DNA of 64,000 nt. Source: Bdellovibrio svalbardensis (GTDB lineage Bacteria; Bdellovibrionota; Bdellovibrionia; Bdellovibrionales; Bdellovibrionaceae). The first letter of the stretch is position 1; each line of letters begins with the position of its first letter. This document shows, one piece after another, positions 7,398-18,245 of the stretch. The notes beneath the pieces are model-generated. The model was not told the origin of the DNA and made no database searches. It worked only from the letters and a program-made list of their open reading frames with translations. The position numbers and the translations under genes are program-made. The stretch is from NCBI RefSeq assembly GCF_029531655.1, contig NZ_JANRMI010000004.1:124001-188000 (forward strand). Reading direction: 5' to 3'.

Positions 7398-8597
7398 TTA
7401 GTATGCTACGTGATGGCTCAATGCCTCGTGCATGCGTGGGTCTTTCAGAGGTACCAGGCTGTGTTTGCTCCAGAAAGAGAACAGGCACAACATGAATAGA
7501 CCGGCGAAACCTGCGAAGATACCAATTTCCCAGAAGCCGAATGTTACTTGGCCGTCGAAGAAGTTTGGATATACCAACCAGTAGATGTCTACGTATTGCA
7601 TAATCAATACAAGAACAGAAACTGCGATCACGTTATTGTCAGAGCGCTTCGCGCCTCTTGGCAACAATGCGATGAAAGGAACTACGAAACGGAAGATCAA
7701 CAAAGCTGTTGAGATAGACATCCAACCGCCCAAAGATCTCATGATGTAGAACTCAGTTTCCTCTGGCAAATTGGCATACCACATAAGCATGAACTGAGAG
7801 AATGCAATGTAAGCCCAGAACACTGTGAAACCCTTAAGGTACTTCACAACGTCATGTTGGTGCTCAACAGTTACATAGCCTTTAACCATGCCAGATCTTT
7901 TCATCAAAACGATAACGATCGCCAAGAATGCCAAACCAGCCTGGAACAAACCAGCAAAAGTGTAGATTCCATAGATTGTTGAGTACCAAGTCGGAAGAAG
8001 TGACATCAACAAGTCAACACTGAAGAAAGAGAACATCAAAGCGAAGAACACCAAGAACGCGATCGAAGGACCAACGTTTTTATGGGTAAGATTCGCATCG
8101 CCATTCTGATCTTGTTTCAAAGAGTTACCAACGATGATCCAACGGAACACCAAGCAACCCACAACGAAAACAAACAAACGAACCAAGAAGAATCCTGTGT
8201 TCAAGTATGCTGTTTTCGCAGCGATCACTGGGTTTGCAGCAACTGCAGCCGGATCAGCCCACAAGTAAAGCTTTTTGAAACCCAGAAGCAAAACCAAACC
8301 GCCCACAAAAATCCATGGGATGAATGAAGTTGTTGCTTCAGCAAAACGACGAATGGTTACTGACCAACCTGCTTTTGCAGTGTTGTTCAAAGCCACCCAG
8401 AAAAGTCCGCTGAGGCCCAAGCAGGAGAAGAAGAAGAAAGCAACTAGATAAGAAGTCCAAAGACGATCTGGATTTTTCATCAAGCCGATAACGAAGGTCA
8501 AAAGACCGATCGCTACCAAAGCAAAACTCAAAGTTTTAAGTTTCGCAGGAGCTTCGAATTTAGAGACATGAAGGTTTGCGTGATTATGATCAGCCAT
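7398..8597 (-). CDS. actF: Alternative complex III membrane subunit ActF
   Basis: 399 aa with about ten hydrophobic segments and the conserved-looking SWM-type stretches of the ActF family (RSLGGWMSISTALLIFRF, QYVDIYWLVYPNF). In alternative complex III, ActF is an inner-membrane subunit homologous to ActC and helps form the quinol-side membrane core. Last gene of the actABCDEF series, 8 nt after actE, with a strong terminator behind it. No cytochrome oxidase genes follow, unlike in many ACIII clusters. Confidence 0.88.
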   Translation of the reverse strand: MADHNHANLHVSKFEAPAKLKTLSFALVAIGLLTFVIGLMKNPDRLWTSYLVAFFFFSCLGLSGLFWVALNNTAKAGWSVTIRRFAEATTSFIPWIFVGGLVLLLGFKKLYLWADPAAVAANPVIAAKTAYLNTGFFLVRLFVFVVGCLVFRWIIVGNSLKQDQNGDANLTHKNVGPSIAFLVFFALMFSFFSVDLLMSLLPTWYSTIYGIYTFAGLFQAGLAFLAIVIVLMKRSGMVKGYVTVEHQHDVVKYLKGFTVFWAYIAFSQFMLMWYANLPEETEFYIMRSLGGWMSISTALLIFRFVVPFIALLPRGAKRSDNNVIAVSVLVLIMQYVDIYWLVYPNFFDGQVTFGFWEIGIFAGFAGLFMLCLFSFWSKHSLVPLKDPRMHEALSHHVAY

Positions 8598-8605
8598 ACC
8601 GATTC

Positions 8606-9187
8606 CTATTTACCATCACGCTTCTCAAGGAAGCGAATGTAGTTAACAACTTGCCAACGATACTTTTGTGGAATGTGAGAAGCGTAAGGCCCCATCACAC
8701 CCTGCCCCATTGTGATAACATGGTAAAGGTGTCCATCTGGCCAGCCTTTAACTTTATCAGACAACATTGGAGGTGGCTTCAACGCCATTTTACTTGCCGC
8801 CGGAGCATTCGCAGCTACCGCGCCTTCACCCTTGAACCCGTGGCAAACTGCACAGTTTGTCTCGTAGTATTTTTGACCAGTCAGAAGAGTTTCCTCATCC
8901 ATCTTGCCAGCAATTGGGTTTTTCAAATTCTTTGCAGCACCTTCAACATCTGTCGCATATCTGTAGGGTTCAAAGCCCACAGGCGCTGTGTTTTCAGGCG
9001 GAACTCTCATTCCACTGTGGTGTGGAGATGTTTCGTCGTACTCCTGAGCTTTGATCGCCGGAGACTCCATCATATCCTGGATGATTTCAACGTTTGGTTT
9101 GTTACCGCTTGGACCACAGCCAGAAAGAGCAAGTGCTGCCAATCCTGCCGCTGCGATACCCATAGAGATATTAACAAGGCTTCTCAT
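8606..9187 (-). CDS. actE: Alternative complex III mono-heme cytochrome c lipoprotein ActE
   Basis: 193 aa. Signal peptide with lipobox LSGC (Cys24) suggests a lipid anchor on the periplasmic side. One heme site, CAVCH at 112-116, with Met160 or Met165 (ITMGQGVMGPYA) as likely axial ligand. It is the mono-heme cytochrome expected at this position of an ACIII operon and would pass electrons from the complex to a soluble cytochrome or oxidase. Starts 2 nt after the end of actD. Confidence 0.92.
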   Translation of the reverse strand: MRSLVNISMGIAAAGLAALALSGCGPSGNKPNVEIIQDMMESPAIKAQEYDETSPHHSGMRVPPENTAPVGFEPYRYATDVEGAAKNLKNPIAGKMDEETLLTGQKYYETNCAVCHGFKGEGAVAANAPAASKMALKPPPMLSDKVKGWPDGHLYHVITMGQGVMGPYASHIPQKYRWQVVNYIRFLEKRDGK

Positions 9188-9189
9188 TA

Positions 9190-9714
9190 CTAGTACTCCG
9201 TCTTCTTAACCGTATTAGCGCCAAGGTCTTTGAACATTTTCTCAATTTTTGCTTCGTCATAACCAACATCATTGTGCGGAATGAAGATCGCAAACTTGTG
9301 ACAGCTCAAGTCTGGGTCAATAACTGGTGGATCCATACGAGGAATTTTACATGCGTAGAACAAAGCGCCTACAGATGAAAGAGCCGCGAACAAGATCGTC
9401 AATTCGAAAATAATAGGAATGAAAGCAGGCAAAGAGAAGAAAGGCTTACCGCCCACGTTCACTGCCCAATCAACCGCTGAAGTCCAATAAGTCAAAGCAA
9501 GACCTGCAGTTCCACCGATCAAAGCCGCTACAAAAGTAACGTAAGGGATCCATGAACGTTTGATACCACAAGCTTCTTCCATACCATGAACAGGATAAGC
9601 AGAAATAGCTTCGAACTTAGTGAAACCAGCTTCGCGAGTTTTCGCAGCTGCCTTCAAAATTAGTGCTTCGCTATCCCAAATGCCGGCAATACCTTTAGTG
9701 TATTGAGCTGCCAT
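9190..9714 (-). CDS. actD: Alternative complex III subunit ActD (DUF3341)
   Basis: 174 aa with two transmembrane helices (about 55-78 and 95-117), the FEAISAYPVHGMEEACG segment of the DUF3341 family before the first helix, and a short C-terminal domain. ActD is a structural membrane subunit without cofactor. Its ATG overlaps the actC stop by one base (TAATG). Confidence 0.92.
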   Translation of the reverse strand: MAAQYTKGIAGIWDSEALILKAAAKTREAGFTKFEAISAYPVHGMEEACGIKRSWIPYVTFVAALIGGTAGLALTYWTSAVDWAVNVGGKPFFSLPAFIPIIFELTILFAALSSVGALFYACKIPRMDPPVIDPDLSCHKFAIFIPHNDVGYDEAKIEKMFKDLGANTVKKTEY

Positions 9715-11075
9715 TAGTGGTGCCCTCCTTCATTATCATAACCTACGTGCAAAACGGGCTTCACTTCCGCGATAGAAACCGCAGGGAACAAGCGCAAATA
9801 CAACAAGAACAAAGTCAGGAACATACCGAACGATCCAACAAGAACGCCCGTATCGAACCAAGACCATTGGTACATACCCCAGTTCGCTGGCAAGAAATCT
9901 CTGTGCAATGAAGTCACAGTGATAACGAAACGCTCGAACCACATACCGATGTTTACGAAGATAGAAACAACGAACATCACAGGGATTGAACGACGCATTT
10001 TCTTGAACCAGAAAATTTGTGGGATCAATACGTTACAAGATACCATCACCCAGTAAGACCAACCGTAAGGACCAAAGGCACGGTTTACGAACACGAAGCG
10101 CTCGTAAGGATTGCCTGAGTACCAAGCGATAAAGAACTCTGAAGCGTAGGCGTAACCAACCAACATACCAGTTGTCATGATGATTTTATTCATCACTTCC
10201 ATATGATCTAGAGTTACGTAGTTTTGGAATTCTTTGAAACCAATACGAACCAAAGTCATCAAAGTCACAACCATCGCGAAACCAGAGAAGATTGCTCCGG
10301 CAACGAAGTATGGAGGGAAGATCGTTGTATGCCAACCTGGCAAGTTAGAAACCGCGAAGTCGAACGATACGATCGTATGAACTGAAAGAACTAGCGGAGT
10401 TGAAAGACCTGCAAGAAGCAAGTAAAGCATTTCATAGTGACTCCAGTTCTTAGCAGTACCTCTCCAGCCCAATGACAAAGCACCGTATACAGAGCGGCGA
10501 ATTTTGTTTTTCGCGCGATCTTTAATAGTTGCGAAGTCAGGAACCAAACCGATGTACCAGAACACCATTGAAACAGTCGCGTAAGTTGATACCGCGAAAA
10601 CGTCCCACAACAATGGAGAACGGAAGTTCACCCACAATGGACCACGCTGATTCGGATACGGGAACAACCAGTAGTCCAACCAAGGACGACCTGTATGAAG
10701 CAATGGGAAAAGACCCGCTGTCATAACGGCGAATACCGTCATGGCTTCCGCAGTTCTTGCCACCGATGTTCTCCACTTTTGGCGGAAGAGGAACAAAACG
10801 GCAGAGATCAAAGTACCAGCATGGCCGATACCGATCCAGAATACGAAAGTAACGATCATGGTACCCCAGAATACCGGATGAGTAACACCCAGCAAACCGA
10901 TACCCACACCTACAACTGCACCCAGGATGCAGATGTAGAATAACAACAATGTTTTCGCACCGAGGAACATTGCCACCCAGCTTTTGGATGGGAAACGTTC
11001 AAGCGGAGCGCAGATGTCATCAGTAACATCTTTCAGTGTCTTATTTCCAAGAACTAATGGATTGCGCTTAATCAT
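9714..11075 (-). CDS. actC: Alternative complex III quinol-binding subunit ActC (NrfD-like)
   Basis: 453 aa, about ten transmembrane helices, NrfD/PsrC family ([51 protein letters not shown]). In ACIII it holds the quinol site and passes electrons to the Fe-S subunit ActB. The gene overlaps actB by the ATGA junction (11072-11075), implying translational coupling and equal subunit supply. Confidence 0.94.
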   Translation of the reverse strand: MIKRNPLVLGNKTLKDVTDDICAPLERFPSKSWVAMFLGAKTLLLFYICILGAVVGVGIGLLGVTHPVFWGTMIVTFVFWIGIGHAGTLISAVLFLFRQKWRTSVARTAEAMTVFAVMTAGLFPLLHTGRPWLDYWLFPYPNQRGPLWVNFRSPLLWDVFAVSTYATVSMVFWYIGLVPDFATIKDRAKNKIRRSVYGALSLGWRGTAKNWSHYEMLYLLLAGLSTPLVLSVHTIVSFDFAVSNLPGWHTTIFPPYFVAGAIFSGFAMVVTLMTLVRIGFKEFQNYVTLDHMEVMNKIIMTTGMLVGYAYASEFFIAWYSGNPYERFVFVNRAFGPYGWSYWVMVSCNVLIPQIFWFKKMRRSIPVMFVVSIFVNIGMWFERFVITVTSLHRDFLPANWGMYQWSWFDTGVLVGSFGMFLTLFLLYLRLFPAVSIAEVKPVLHVGYDNEGGHH

Positions 11076-14000
11076 GAGTGTTCACCTTGTTTCGCAGTTC
11101 CGTGACCTTCGTGGCCACCAACAGTTTCTTTATCGTTGTTACGGATCTTAGAAAGATAACGTACAGACGGTTTTGCATGCCATTCTTCAAGAAGTGCGTA
11201 GCCACGCTCTTCTTTTTTGAAGATTTTCGCAACAGCACTATCCGGATCATTCAAGTCACCGAACACGATACCACCTGCAGGACATGCAGTTTGGCAGGCC
11301 GTTTTAACATCGCCGTCTTTCAACTGGCGTTTTTCGTTACGAGCCGCTGTCTTAGCATCCTGGATCTTATGAACGCAGAATGTACACTTCTCCATCACCC
11401 CGCGAACGCGAACGCCCACTGAAGGATTCAAAGCCATGTGCATAGGTTTTTCGATCAACTTGGCATAATTGAACCAGTTGAAACGACGTACTTTGTACGG
11501 GCAGTTATTCGCGCAGTAACGAGTACCCACGCAACGGTTGTAAACCATGTCATTGAGACCTTCATCAGAGTGAACAGTCGCAAGAACCGGACAAACAGTC
11601 TCACATGGAGCATTGTCACAGTGTTGACACATAACTGGTTGGAAAACCGCTTGAGCATCCGCTGCATCACCCGTGTAGTAACGGTCGATACGCAACCAGT
11701 GCATAATACGACCTTCAAGAACATACTTCTTACCAACAACTGGAATGTTGTTTTCAGATTGGCAGGCTACGACGCAAGAAGAACAGCCTGTGCATGAGTG
11801 AAGATCAACAGCCATACCCCATTTGTGACCAGAGTATTGGTGGCCTGACCAGATTGACCAAGTTTCGTGCTGTTTAATTCCAGCACTTGCCTTCTTATTG
11901 TAGTCCTTCAAAGTAGCTTCCGCTACGATTTGACGGCCTTCCATAGAGAAGTGACCAGAAGTCGTTGCCAATGGATGAGATTTAGAAAGCTTAGTGATTG
12001 TCGCTGTCGCGCCAGAAGCCACTACTTTTCCGTCTTTAGAAATAGACATCAAAGCAAAAGCATTTTGACCAATGCCATTACCAACTTTACCAACCTTCGT
12101 GCGACCGTAGCCAACAGCTACTGCCAACACTTCGTCATGAAGACCTGGTTGAACGTAAACAGGCAATTCCATTTTTTTGTCGCCGACTTGCAACTCAACA
12201 ACAGAACCTTGTTTCAAGTGAAGCTTTTCAGCAGTTGCCAAAGAAACTGAAACATAGTTGTCCCAAGTGACTTTAGTTACTGGATCTGGAAGTTCATGCA
12301 ACCAAGGAACGTTCGCCAATGAGCCATCGCCCATTTGAGAAGTTGAGTACAACACCAACTCAAAGCCTTCAGAAGATTTAGCTGGCTTGATCGCTGTGAA
12401 AGCATCAACTTTGAATGAACGAGCCGAAGAACCTTTAGAGATTTCCCCAACAAAACCTTTTTGAAGAACTTCTTGCCAGAAATCTTCGAAAGCTTGGCCT
12501 TTGCCATGCTTAGGATGGATGTCAGTTTTCCAGAAGACGCGAAGGTAGTCATAGAAAGTCTCATAGTCGCGAAGACGCTGAGGACCTGTTTTCGCCATGA
12601 ATGCCCAGTTCATCAAAGACAATTGGAATGAACGAGTGTCATACATAGGACGAATCGCAGGTTGGCAAATTGTGTATACACCGTTTGCCAATTCCATATC
12701 ATTCCAAGACTCAAGGAAATGATTGTCTGGAATCAAATAGTCCGCATGAACGCCCGTCTCATCGATACGGTCGCCAGTGTAAAGGACCATTTTAACTTTT
12801 TTAACTGCGTCTGCAAAGCCCAACTCTTTAGGCAATACATAACCAGGATTTACACGGTGGATGATCAAAGTTTTCACTTTACCATCGTTCATGTCCTTGA
12901 TCAATTGAGCCATGTCCTCGTAAGAACCTTTAAGAGCTGAGTTGCCTCCTTTTGAATCGATAGTTTTGCCATCGTTTTCCAAAACGGAGTTCAACATGTT
13001 CACAGCGATTTGCAATTCTTTGGACTTTTCAGTCAAAGTCGCCAAACCACCTGCAACAACAAGTGATTCACCTTTGTTTGACCAAAGATCTGCGGCTACT
13101 TTTGCGAACAATTCAGGTTCGATATTCAATTTCTTCGCTACGTCCGCGAATGGAGCCAAAGCCGCTTTTACGCCGGCGTTGCCAGCATGAGAAGAAGCAC
13201 CTTTCTTCACGATAATTTCATGAAGAAGGCCCATTACAACATCAAGTTGCTGAGAAGGTTTGATTTTAACACGGATATCCGCGTTCGCACCTGTCAGAGA
13301 GTAATTAGAATCGAATGACACCAAACGGTTCATGTTCTTAATGTCTTTACGACCTTGAACGAACTGATTAGTGAAAGCAGTTGGGCTGATCCAAGTTCCC
13401 AAGAAGTCCGCGTCTACAGACACGATCATTTTAGCTTTATCAAAACGGTAAGCAGGAACTACTTCTTCACCGTAAGAAGCTTTTTGACCAGCTGCTACGT
13501 CATCATTTGAAAGAGCATCCCAAACAACATGTTTTGCTTTGAAGCCCTGTGCGAAGTCAGAAACAACCGCACGAGTTGCTGGAGAAGAGATCGCACCAGA
13601 CAAGATAACAACGTCACCTTTTCCAAGTTGCTCAACTACTTTTTTATCAAGCTCTTCCCATTTCACATCAACCAATTGGCTGTTGCTTTTCTTTTCATTG
13701 AACAGATTGCGTTTTGGTGCCTGAGCACGCTCAGGATCATACATATTCAACAAAGAGGCTTGTGAACGAATGTTCAAACCACTCACGCTGAATGGATGCC
13801 CAGGGTTTGCTTCAATTTTAACAGGACGTCCTTCGCGAGTCTTAACTAGAACCGCGAGGCCATCATTGCCATCAAAATAAGCTGAAGTGTAGTAGTTCGG
13901 AATACCCAAGGTAACTTCCTCAGGCATCTTGTTATATGGAACGATCTTCTGCACAGGACGACGGATACAACCCGCAGTCGCCATAGCCAAAGACGCGCCC

Positions 14001-14209
14001 ATCAATTTCAAGAATTCACGACGTGCAAAACCGTCTTCGCCGTCACCTTCACGCAATGGTGAAGACATGAATTCAGTTTGCGCTTTTTTCGCAAACTCAG
14101 GATCGTTGTTCAACTGTTCCAACGTTTCCCAGTATTTTGTGTCATGCTCTACTTTTGGACGAAGAGCCATTTTCATTTCTAATTCGTGATCGTGATGCAT
14201 TTCAGACAT
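11072..14209 (-). CDS. actB: Alternative complex III Fe-S / molybdopterin-like subunit ActB
   Basis: 1045 aa from the ATG at 14209, which has GGAAGG 4 nt upstream; a longer frame reaches 14239 without this site. A twin-arginine-type leader ([19 protein letters not shown]) indicates export of the folded protein. The N-terminal two thirds resemble molybdopterin oxidoreductases, which in ACIII carry no molybdenum cofactor. The C-terminal ferredoxin-like part has four Cys clusters ([39 protein letters not shown]), giving room for several Fe-S centres. The fused B1+B2 layout is typical. It links the ActC quinol site to the ActA hemes. Confidence 0.95.
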   Translation of the reverse strand: MSEMHHDHELEMKMALRPKVEHDTKYWETLEQLNNDPEFAKKAQTEFMSSPLREGDGEDGFARREFLKLMGASLAMATAGCIRRPVQKIVPYNKMPEEVTLGIPNYYTSAYFDGNDGLAVLVKTREGRPVKIEANPGHPFSVSGLNIRSQASLLNMYDPERAQAPKRNLFNEKKSNSQLVDVKWEELDKKVVEQLGKGDVVILSGAISSPATRAVVSDFAQGFKAKHVVWDALSNDDVAAGQKASYGEEVVPAYRFDKAKMIVSVDADFLGTWISPTAFTNQFVQGRKDIKNMNRLVSFDSNYSLTGANADIRVKIKPSQQLDVVMGLLHEIIVKKGASSHAGNAGVKAALAPFADVAKKLNIEPELFAKVAADLWSNKGESLVVAGGLATLTEKSKELQIAVNMLNSVLENDGKTIDSKGGNSALKGSYEDMAQLIKDMNDGKVKTLIIHRVNPGYVLPKELGFADAVKKVKMVLYTGDRIDETGVHADYLIPDNHFLESWNDMELANGVYTICQPAIRPMYDTRSFQLSLMNWAFMAKTGPQRLRDYETFYDYLRVFWKTDIHPKHGKGQAFEDFWQEVLQKGFVGEISKGSSARSFKVDAFTAIKPAKSSEGFELVLYSTSQMGDGSLANVPWLHELPDPVTKVTWDNYVSVSLATAEKLHLKQGSVVELQVGDKKMELPVYVQPGLHDEVLAVAVGYGRTKVGKVGNGIGQNAFALMSISKDGKVVASGATATITKLSKSHPLATTSGHFSMEGRQIVAEATLKDYNKKASAGIKQHETWSIWSGHQYSGHKWGMAVDLHSCTGCSSCVVACQSENNIPVVGKKYVLEGRIMHWLRIDRYYTGDAADAQAVFQPVMCQHCDNAPCETVCPVLATVHSDEGLNDMVYNRCVGTRYCANNCPYKVRRFNWFNYAKLIEKPMHMALNPSVGVRVRGVMEKCTFCVHKIQDAKTAARNEKRQLKDGDVKTACQTACPAGGIVFGDLNDPDSAVAKIFKKEERGYALLEEWHAKPSVRYLSKIRNNDKETVGGHEGHGTAKQGEHS

Positions 14210-14226
14210 GATACCTTCCGAAACTC

Positions 14227-14766
14227 TTAGTAGTGACAAGTTGAACAGTTAAGAGGAGCTTTATTTTCAGGTTGACGGTGACAGTTCACACACCAGCCCA
14301 TAGAGAGATCAGAGAATTGCTCCACACGCTTCATCGTTTCGATTGGTCCGTGACATGTTTGGCAGTTCACGCCTTTCGCGATATGCGCATTGTGATTGAA
14401 GTGAACGAAGTCAGGAAGCATGTGAACGCGAACCCACTCAACAGAGCCGCCAGCGTCGTAAGCTTCACGCAATTTTTGAATTCCTGGTTTGTCAGTTGCT
14501 ACTTGCAAGTGACAGTTCATGCACGTTGATAGTGCTGGAATATTCGAGTGTTTAGATCTCTCCACTTGATTGTGGCAATACTGACACTGAATCTTGTTCG
14601 TTCCTACGTGCAATTGATGATCAAACGCAATTGGCTGCTCTGGAGCATACCCTTTGTTATAACCAATGCCCGGTTGAAACTTACAACCAGTAAGAAGTGT
14701 TGTAACCATAAGTGCGCTAAAAAAGGCAATCGCACTCGCCGCCGTACATTTAAATACCCGATGCAT
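14227..14766 (-). CDS. actA: Alternative complex III penta-heme cytochrome c ActA
   Basis: 179 aa from the ATG at 14766, chosen because AAAGGG lies 6 nt before it; in-frame ATG 14772 and a longer frame to 14799 are alternatives. Signal peptide with lipobox LLTGC (Cys28). Five CXXCH heme sites at 61, 82, 135, 159 and 174, exactly the number for ActA. It accepts electrons from ActB in the periplasm and passes them on to ActE. First gene of actABCDEF, separated by 233 nt from ccsA upstream. Confidence 0.94.
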   Translation of the reverse strand: MHRVFKCTAASAIAFFSALMVTTLLTGCKFQPGIGYNKGYAPEQPIAFDHQLHVGTNKIQCQYCHNQVERSKHSNIPALSTCMNCHLQVATDKPGIQKLREAYDAGGSVEWVRVHMLPDFVHFNHNAHIAKGVNCQTCHGPIETMKRVEQFSDLSMGWCVNCHRQPENKAPLNCSTCHY

Positions 14767-14999
14767 AATCATCCCTTTGCCAAACCTTCGCTGCCGCAAC
14801 TTATGTTTTCAAACTTTCGCAAAAAAACACTTGTTACTTCTGAGGCCAACAATGCTGTCCTATTTTTAATTTGCCTTATTTAAAGACCAAAAAGTCCAGT
14901 TGTCCATATTCTTTTTGCAAACCTATTGAAAAAGCCCGCGAAAACACAAGGGACTCCGCGGACTTCGCTCAAAAAGTATGCATGCTGATTCGAGCAGAA

Positions 15000-16637
15000 T
15001 CAGACTTTTTTAGTTCGGCCTTGGCGAACTATCGCCACATAAACCACCATCAAAAGATGTACTGCCACAAAAGCAGACACATACTCGACACCACCCGCAC
15101 CGAAGCCATAAGAATGGAGCCCCGCGCCAAGAACGAAGTTTACGCCGTACCACGCCATAATCACGAGCGAAAAGGCCACAATTCCCGTTGCCACCATACC
15201 GAAATTTTTAATCATTCCCGCATAGCGAGCGTGAAGAACCGCCAGATACCCAAGAAGTGCAATCAACGCCCAAGTTTCCTTAGGATCCCAGCCCCAGAAA
15301 CGCCCCCAAGAATAATCGGCCCAAATACCACCCAAAATAATTCCCGGCGCCAAGAACGCGACACCAATTTGCATAGCGCGATAGATCCCCATCACAATCG
15401 AACGAATTTGCTCATGATGTTTTTCTTCGCCGCGTAAATAATAGAACAGACCAATGTCCGCCAAACCAAAAGCCAAAAAGAAAGCTGCGTAACTGATAGT
15501 GATAGTCATCACATGAATCGTCAGCCAATAGTTACTGCGAAGCACCGGCTCCAATGGAGTCAATGTCGGGTCCAAAACTGCGGGAGCAAAATCTGCAATA
15601 ACCAAGGCAAATAAGCTCGCCAAAGTCCCCGCAAACAAAATCATTCTAAACTTATAGATCAACTCCAACACGGCCGCGAAGACAATGACACCCCATGAAA
15701 CCCAAATCACGGTTTCATACATATTTGAAACTGGCGCTCTGTCCATAATATACATGCGCAAGCCAAAACCATAAGTATGGAGAGCAAAACCGATTCCCAA
15801 AACAACCCATGCAAACTTCATCAGAGATTCTTTGTTAAGAACCCACACCAACAAGATGGCCGTCGCCGCCAGGAAATAGAAAATATAAGCCCAACGGAAC
15901 GGATGGAAGTCATTGTAGTGCACTTCTGCTTTGATTTTAGTGTCATGGTCGTAGGCTGCTGGATTTTCTGCGCGCGCTGAAGCCTCAAACTTCAAAACCG
16001 CCGCATCCAGCGCCGCACCAGTCTGTTCAAGAGTCGAAGCCGACTCCCCTTTCGCAATAGCACCAATGTTATTGACGAAGGCCTTCGTCAGCTCCAGGAA
16101 AAGTTCCTGCTGAGCAGCCGGAAGGTCAGAGACAGAAATCCACGCATTGCCCTCTTTAGGCGGAAGAACTTTCAGCAATCTGCCTGCGGCAATCTCTTGA
16201 AAAATAAAGAATTGATTCTCAAGGCGCTGAACCGCTTGATAATAAGGATTGAGTTTCTCTTTTGTTTCACGCTTCGCCTGAAGCTCTTGACGCAAAAGCT
16301 GGAAACGATCGCCGGCAAAAAGCTCATCACCAGAGAAATATCTCTGCTCTTTGGAAAGCTTCATCGCATCCAAAATCTGATGATTGCGAACTTCGAAGAT
16401 TTTCTTGTCTTGCCAAGCCTGCGGAGAAAGCATCCACGTCAAAACGATTTCCGTGGCAGCACGTCCTTCGAATTTGGTTTTGCCATAAATAATTTCCAAC
16501 ATCTCTCGAGAGAAAGAGTCGTAAGGCTTAATACGGCCACCATCTTGCACTGGCAGATACTTAAGAGCATCCCCGGTCTTTGCAAAAGACGATAAAGAAA
16601 TGAGTGAGGTCAATACGAGAACTAAAAGAGACTTCAT
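15000..16637 (-). CDS. ccsA: System II cytochrome c assembly protein CcsA (ResC)
   Basis: 545 aa. The C-terminal half has about eight membrane helices and the heme-handling WWD-type motif WGWDPKETWALI, the mark of the CcsA/CcmF/CcmC superfamily. Conserved His residues (LHTYGF, HVMTI, LHSYGFG) are present. An N-terminal signal-like helix is followed by a ~230-residue periplasmic domain. Together with ResB it delivers reduced heme to CXXCH motifs of exported cytochromes. ATG overlaps the resB stop by one base. A small CTGATTC/GAATCAG hairpin covers the stop, and the 233 nt to actA hold no strong promoter that I can defend. Confidence 0.93.
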   Translation of the reverse strand: MKSLLVLVLTSLISLSSFAKTGDALKYLPVQDGGRIKPYDSFSREMLEIIYGKTKFEGRAATEIVLTWMLSPQAWQDKKIFEVRNHQILDAMKLSKEQRYFSGDELFAGDRFQLLRQELQAKRETKEKLNPYYQAVQRLENQFFIFQEIAAGRLLKVLPPKEGNAWISVSDLPAAQQELFLELTKAFVNNIGAIAKGESASTLEQTGAALDAAVLKFEASARAENPAAYDHDTKIKAEVHYNDFHPFRWAYIFYFLAATAILLVWVLNKESLMKFAWVVLGIGFALHTYGFGLRMYIMDRAPVSNMYETVIWVSWGVIVFAAVLELIYKFRMILFAGTLASLFALVIADFAPAVLDPTLTPLEPVLRSNYWLTIHVMTITISYAAFFLAFGLADIGLFYYLRGEEKHHEQIRSIVMGIYRAMQIGVAFLAPGIILGGIWADYSWGRFWGWDPKETWALIALLGYLAVLHARYAGMIKNFGMVATGIVAFSLVIMAWYGVNFVLGAGLHSYGFGAGGVEYVSAFVAVHLLMVVYVAIVRQGRTKKV

Positions 16638-18079
16638 TACTTTTTCTCTCCCTTAACATCAGGTTTCACGCCTGCTTTTTTACCAATTTTAAAATCAAGA
16701 TGCTTAAACCACATCAACAAAATCACACCAAGGGTCATGATCAACGAACCTAAATATTTGATAAAGCGACCCGGGTCCGCGTTCACGGAAAAAATAGAAG
16801 CAACCGGCTGCCCATTTTCCTCTTGGAAACTTGCCTGATAGATCGTCAAACCTTTGTATTTCAAAGGCTCATTCATCGAGATTACGTGCTCACCCAACTC
16901 AGGAACTTCGACGATGCTTTTATAAGCCATCGCCCGGGTGGTCCCTTGATAGCGATCCACCTCAAAAGATTTAAGTTTCAATGGGAAACCAATATCGATA
17001 CGGCGGTTGCCATAAGTGAGAAGATAAACACTGTTATTCGTGAAAAGTTTCACCATGTCATTCAAGAGGACCCAATGCTCTTTTCCCTCAAAGGCAATCT
17101 TCACGGCTGAAGTCGTCAGAGGCGTCGGCTGCTCTAAGGTTTGCAGATCCCAGTCTTCAACAGCGGAAGGCATAAAACGCAAAACTCGGAACTCCATGGC
17201 CATTTTAAATCCAGGATCAAAGACATCGCCCTCTTTCAGGAAGCCTTTTTTGCCGGGCTTGTCAGACTCTTTGTAGAAAACAGCGTAGCGAAGACGCCAC
17301 TCGTCCTTGGGACCTTTTTCAGGGCTGAGATAGATTTCATTCCTCATGAAACCTTTTTCAGGAATAGGCCCCAGGTGAACCTGCGCTGGACCGAAGTTAT
17401 GAGTGGCCACAGCATTCGGTTTTCTTTGCACCAACCACTCAATGACATTCACGTTGGGATTTTGGATTTGAAAACGCAACCCTGCACCCGCTTTTCCAGA
17501 CTCATCCACTACAACTTTACGGGATGGCAAAACATACTTCTTGTAGTCGACAACTTTAATGGAACCTTCGACCGCAGGAATTTCCAAAGGTTTCTGTTCG
17601 CTTGGTGGTTTTCTGAAGAAATCCACTTCGCTCTCAAAAGTTTTTGAATAACGGTCCCCATCGAATGACGAATAAACGACTAGATCCGTTTCGGATGTTT
17701 GCACAAAGGTGTTGCTGTCACCAATTCCCACGCGCATAGAGCCATCAAGCCCATATTTTGCTGTGATCAAAGCGCCAAGCAAAAGAACCAGAATACCAAT
17801 ATGAGCCAAAACGAAAGACGCATGTCTTTTCTTCCACGGCAAACGATCAATCATGACGCCAATTAGATTGATCGCAAGAAGTCCCATGATCGTATACATC
17901 ATCCACGTATCGTAAACGAGTTTCTTTGCCGCATAAGCATCGTACTTAGCTTCAATGATTGTCCCGACAGCCGTGATGACCGCAATACAGATAATGATGA
18001 AAACCGCGAGCCTTAAAGAAGCCAACGGCTTATTCAATTTTTTTAGCAAAGATTTCTTTTGCGGGCCAGGTGTGGTCAA
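16637..18079 (-). CDS. resB: System II cytochrome c assembly protein ResB (Ccs1)
   Basis: 480 aa. Three N-terminal membrane segments (from LASLRLAVFIIICIAVITAVG), a large periplasmic domain with beta-rich strands (about 125-410), and a last helix near 435-455: the layout of ResB/Ccs1, which pairs with CcsA for heme delivery to apocytochromes. The start is TTG, with GAGGAT 8 nt upstream; no better in-frame ATG is seen nearby. First gene of the block that makes and matures alternative complex III. Confidence 0.92.
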   Translation of the reverse strand: MTTPGPQKKSLLKKLNKPLASLRLAVFIIICIAVITAVGTIIEAKYDAYAAKKLVYDTWMMYTIMGLLAINLIGVMIDRLPWKKRHASFVLAHIGILVLLLGALITAKYGLDGSMRVGIGDSNTFVQTSETDLVVYSSFDGDRYSKTFESEVDFFRKPPSEQKPLEIPAVEGSIKVVDYKKYVLPSRKVVVDESGKAGAGLRFQIQNPNVNVIEWLVQRKPNAVATHNFGPAQVHLGPIPEKGFMRNEIYLSPEKGPKDEWRLRYAVFYKESDKPGKKGFLKEGDVFDPGFKMAMEFRVLRFMPSAVEDWDLQTLEQPTPLTTSAVKIAFEGKEHWVLLNDMVKLFTNNSVYLLTYGNRRIDIGFPLKLKSFEVDRYQGTTRAMAYKSIVEVPELGEHVISMNEPLKYKGLTIYQASFQEENGQPVASIFSVNADPGRFIKYLGSLIMTLGVILLMWFKHLDFKIGKKAGVKPDVKGEKK

Positions 18080-18209
18080 AGCTGTATCCTCACTGATAGC
18101 GTGAACAAATTCGATTCGCTCACTAATGATTTTTACTCACTGCTATCAATAATTTAGATCGCGTCCTCTGACTACGCTTTTCACCAATCGACGCCCAGGG
18201 TCGACCCCT

Positions 18210-18230
18210 GGAGCAACAATATGTTGCTCC
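18210..18230. repeat. GGAGC/GCTCC hairpin after the FGase-like gene
   Basis: GGAGCAACA-ATA-TGTTGCTCC, a perfect 9-bp stem 16 nt after the stop of the minus-strand gene at 18246. Similar short GGAGC...GCTCC hairpins lie at 23642-23659 and 43974-43988. May act as a transcript end; no T run. Confidence 0.55.
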
Positions 18231-18245
18231 TCAGAATCCAAAAAA

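Noticed and set aside
14871-15437. Frame of 188 aa on the plus strand over ccsA
   Set aside because: Lies opposite a clear ccsA gene and has no family pattern.
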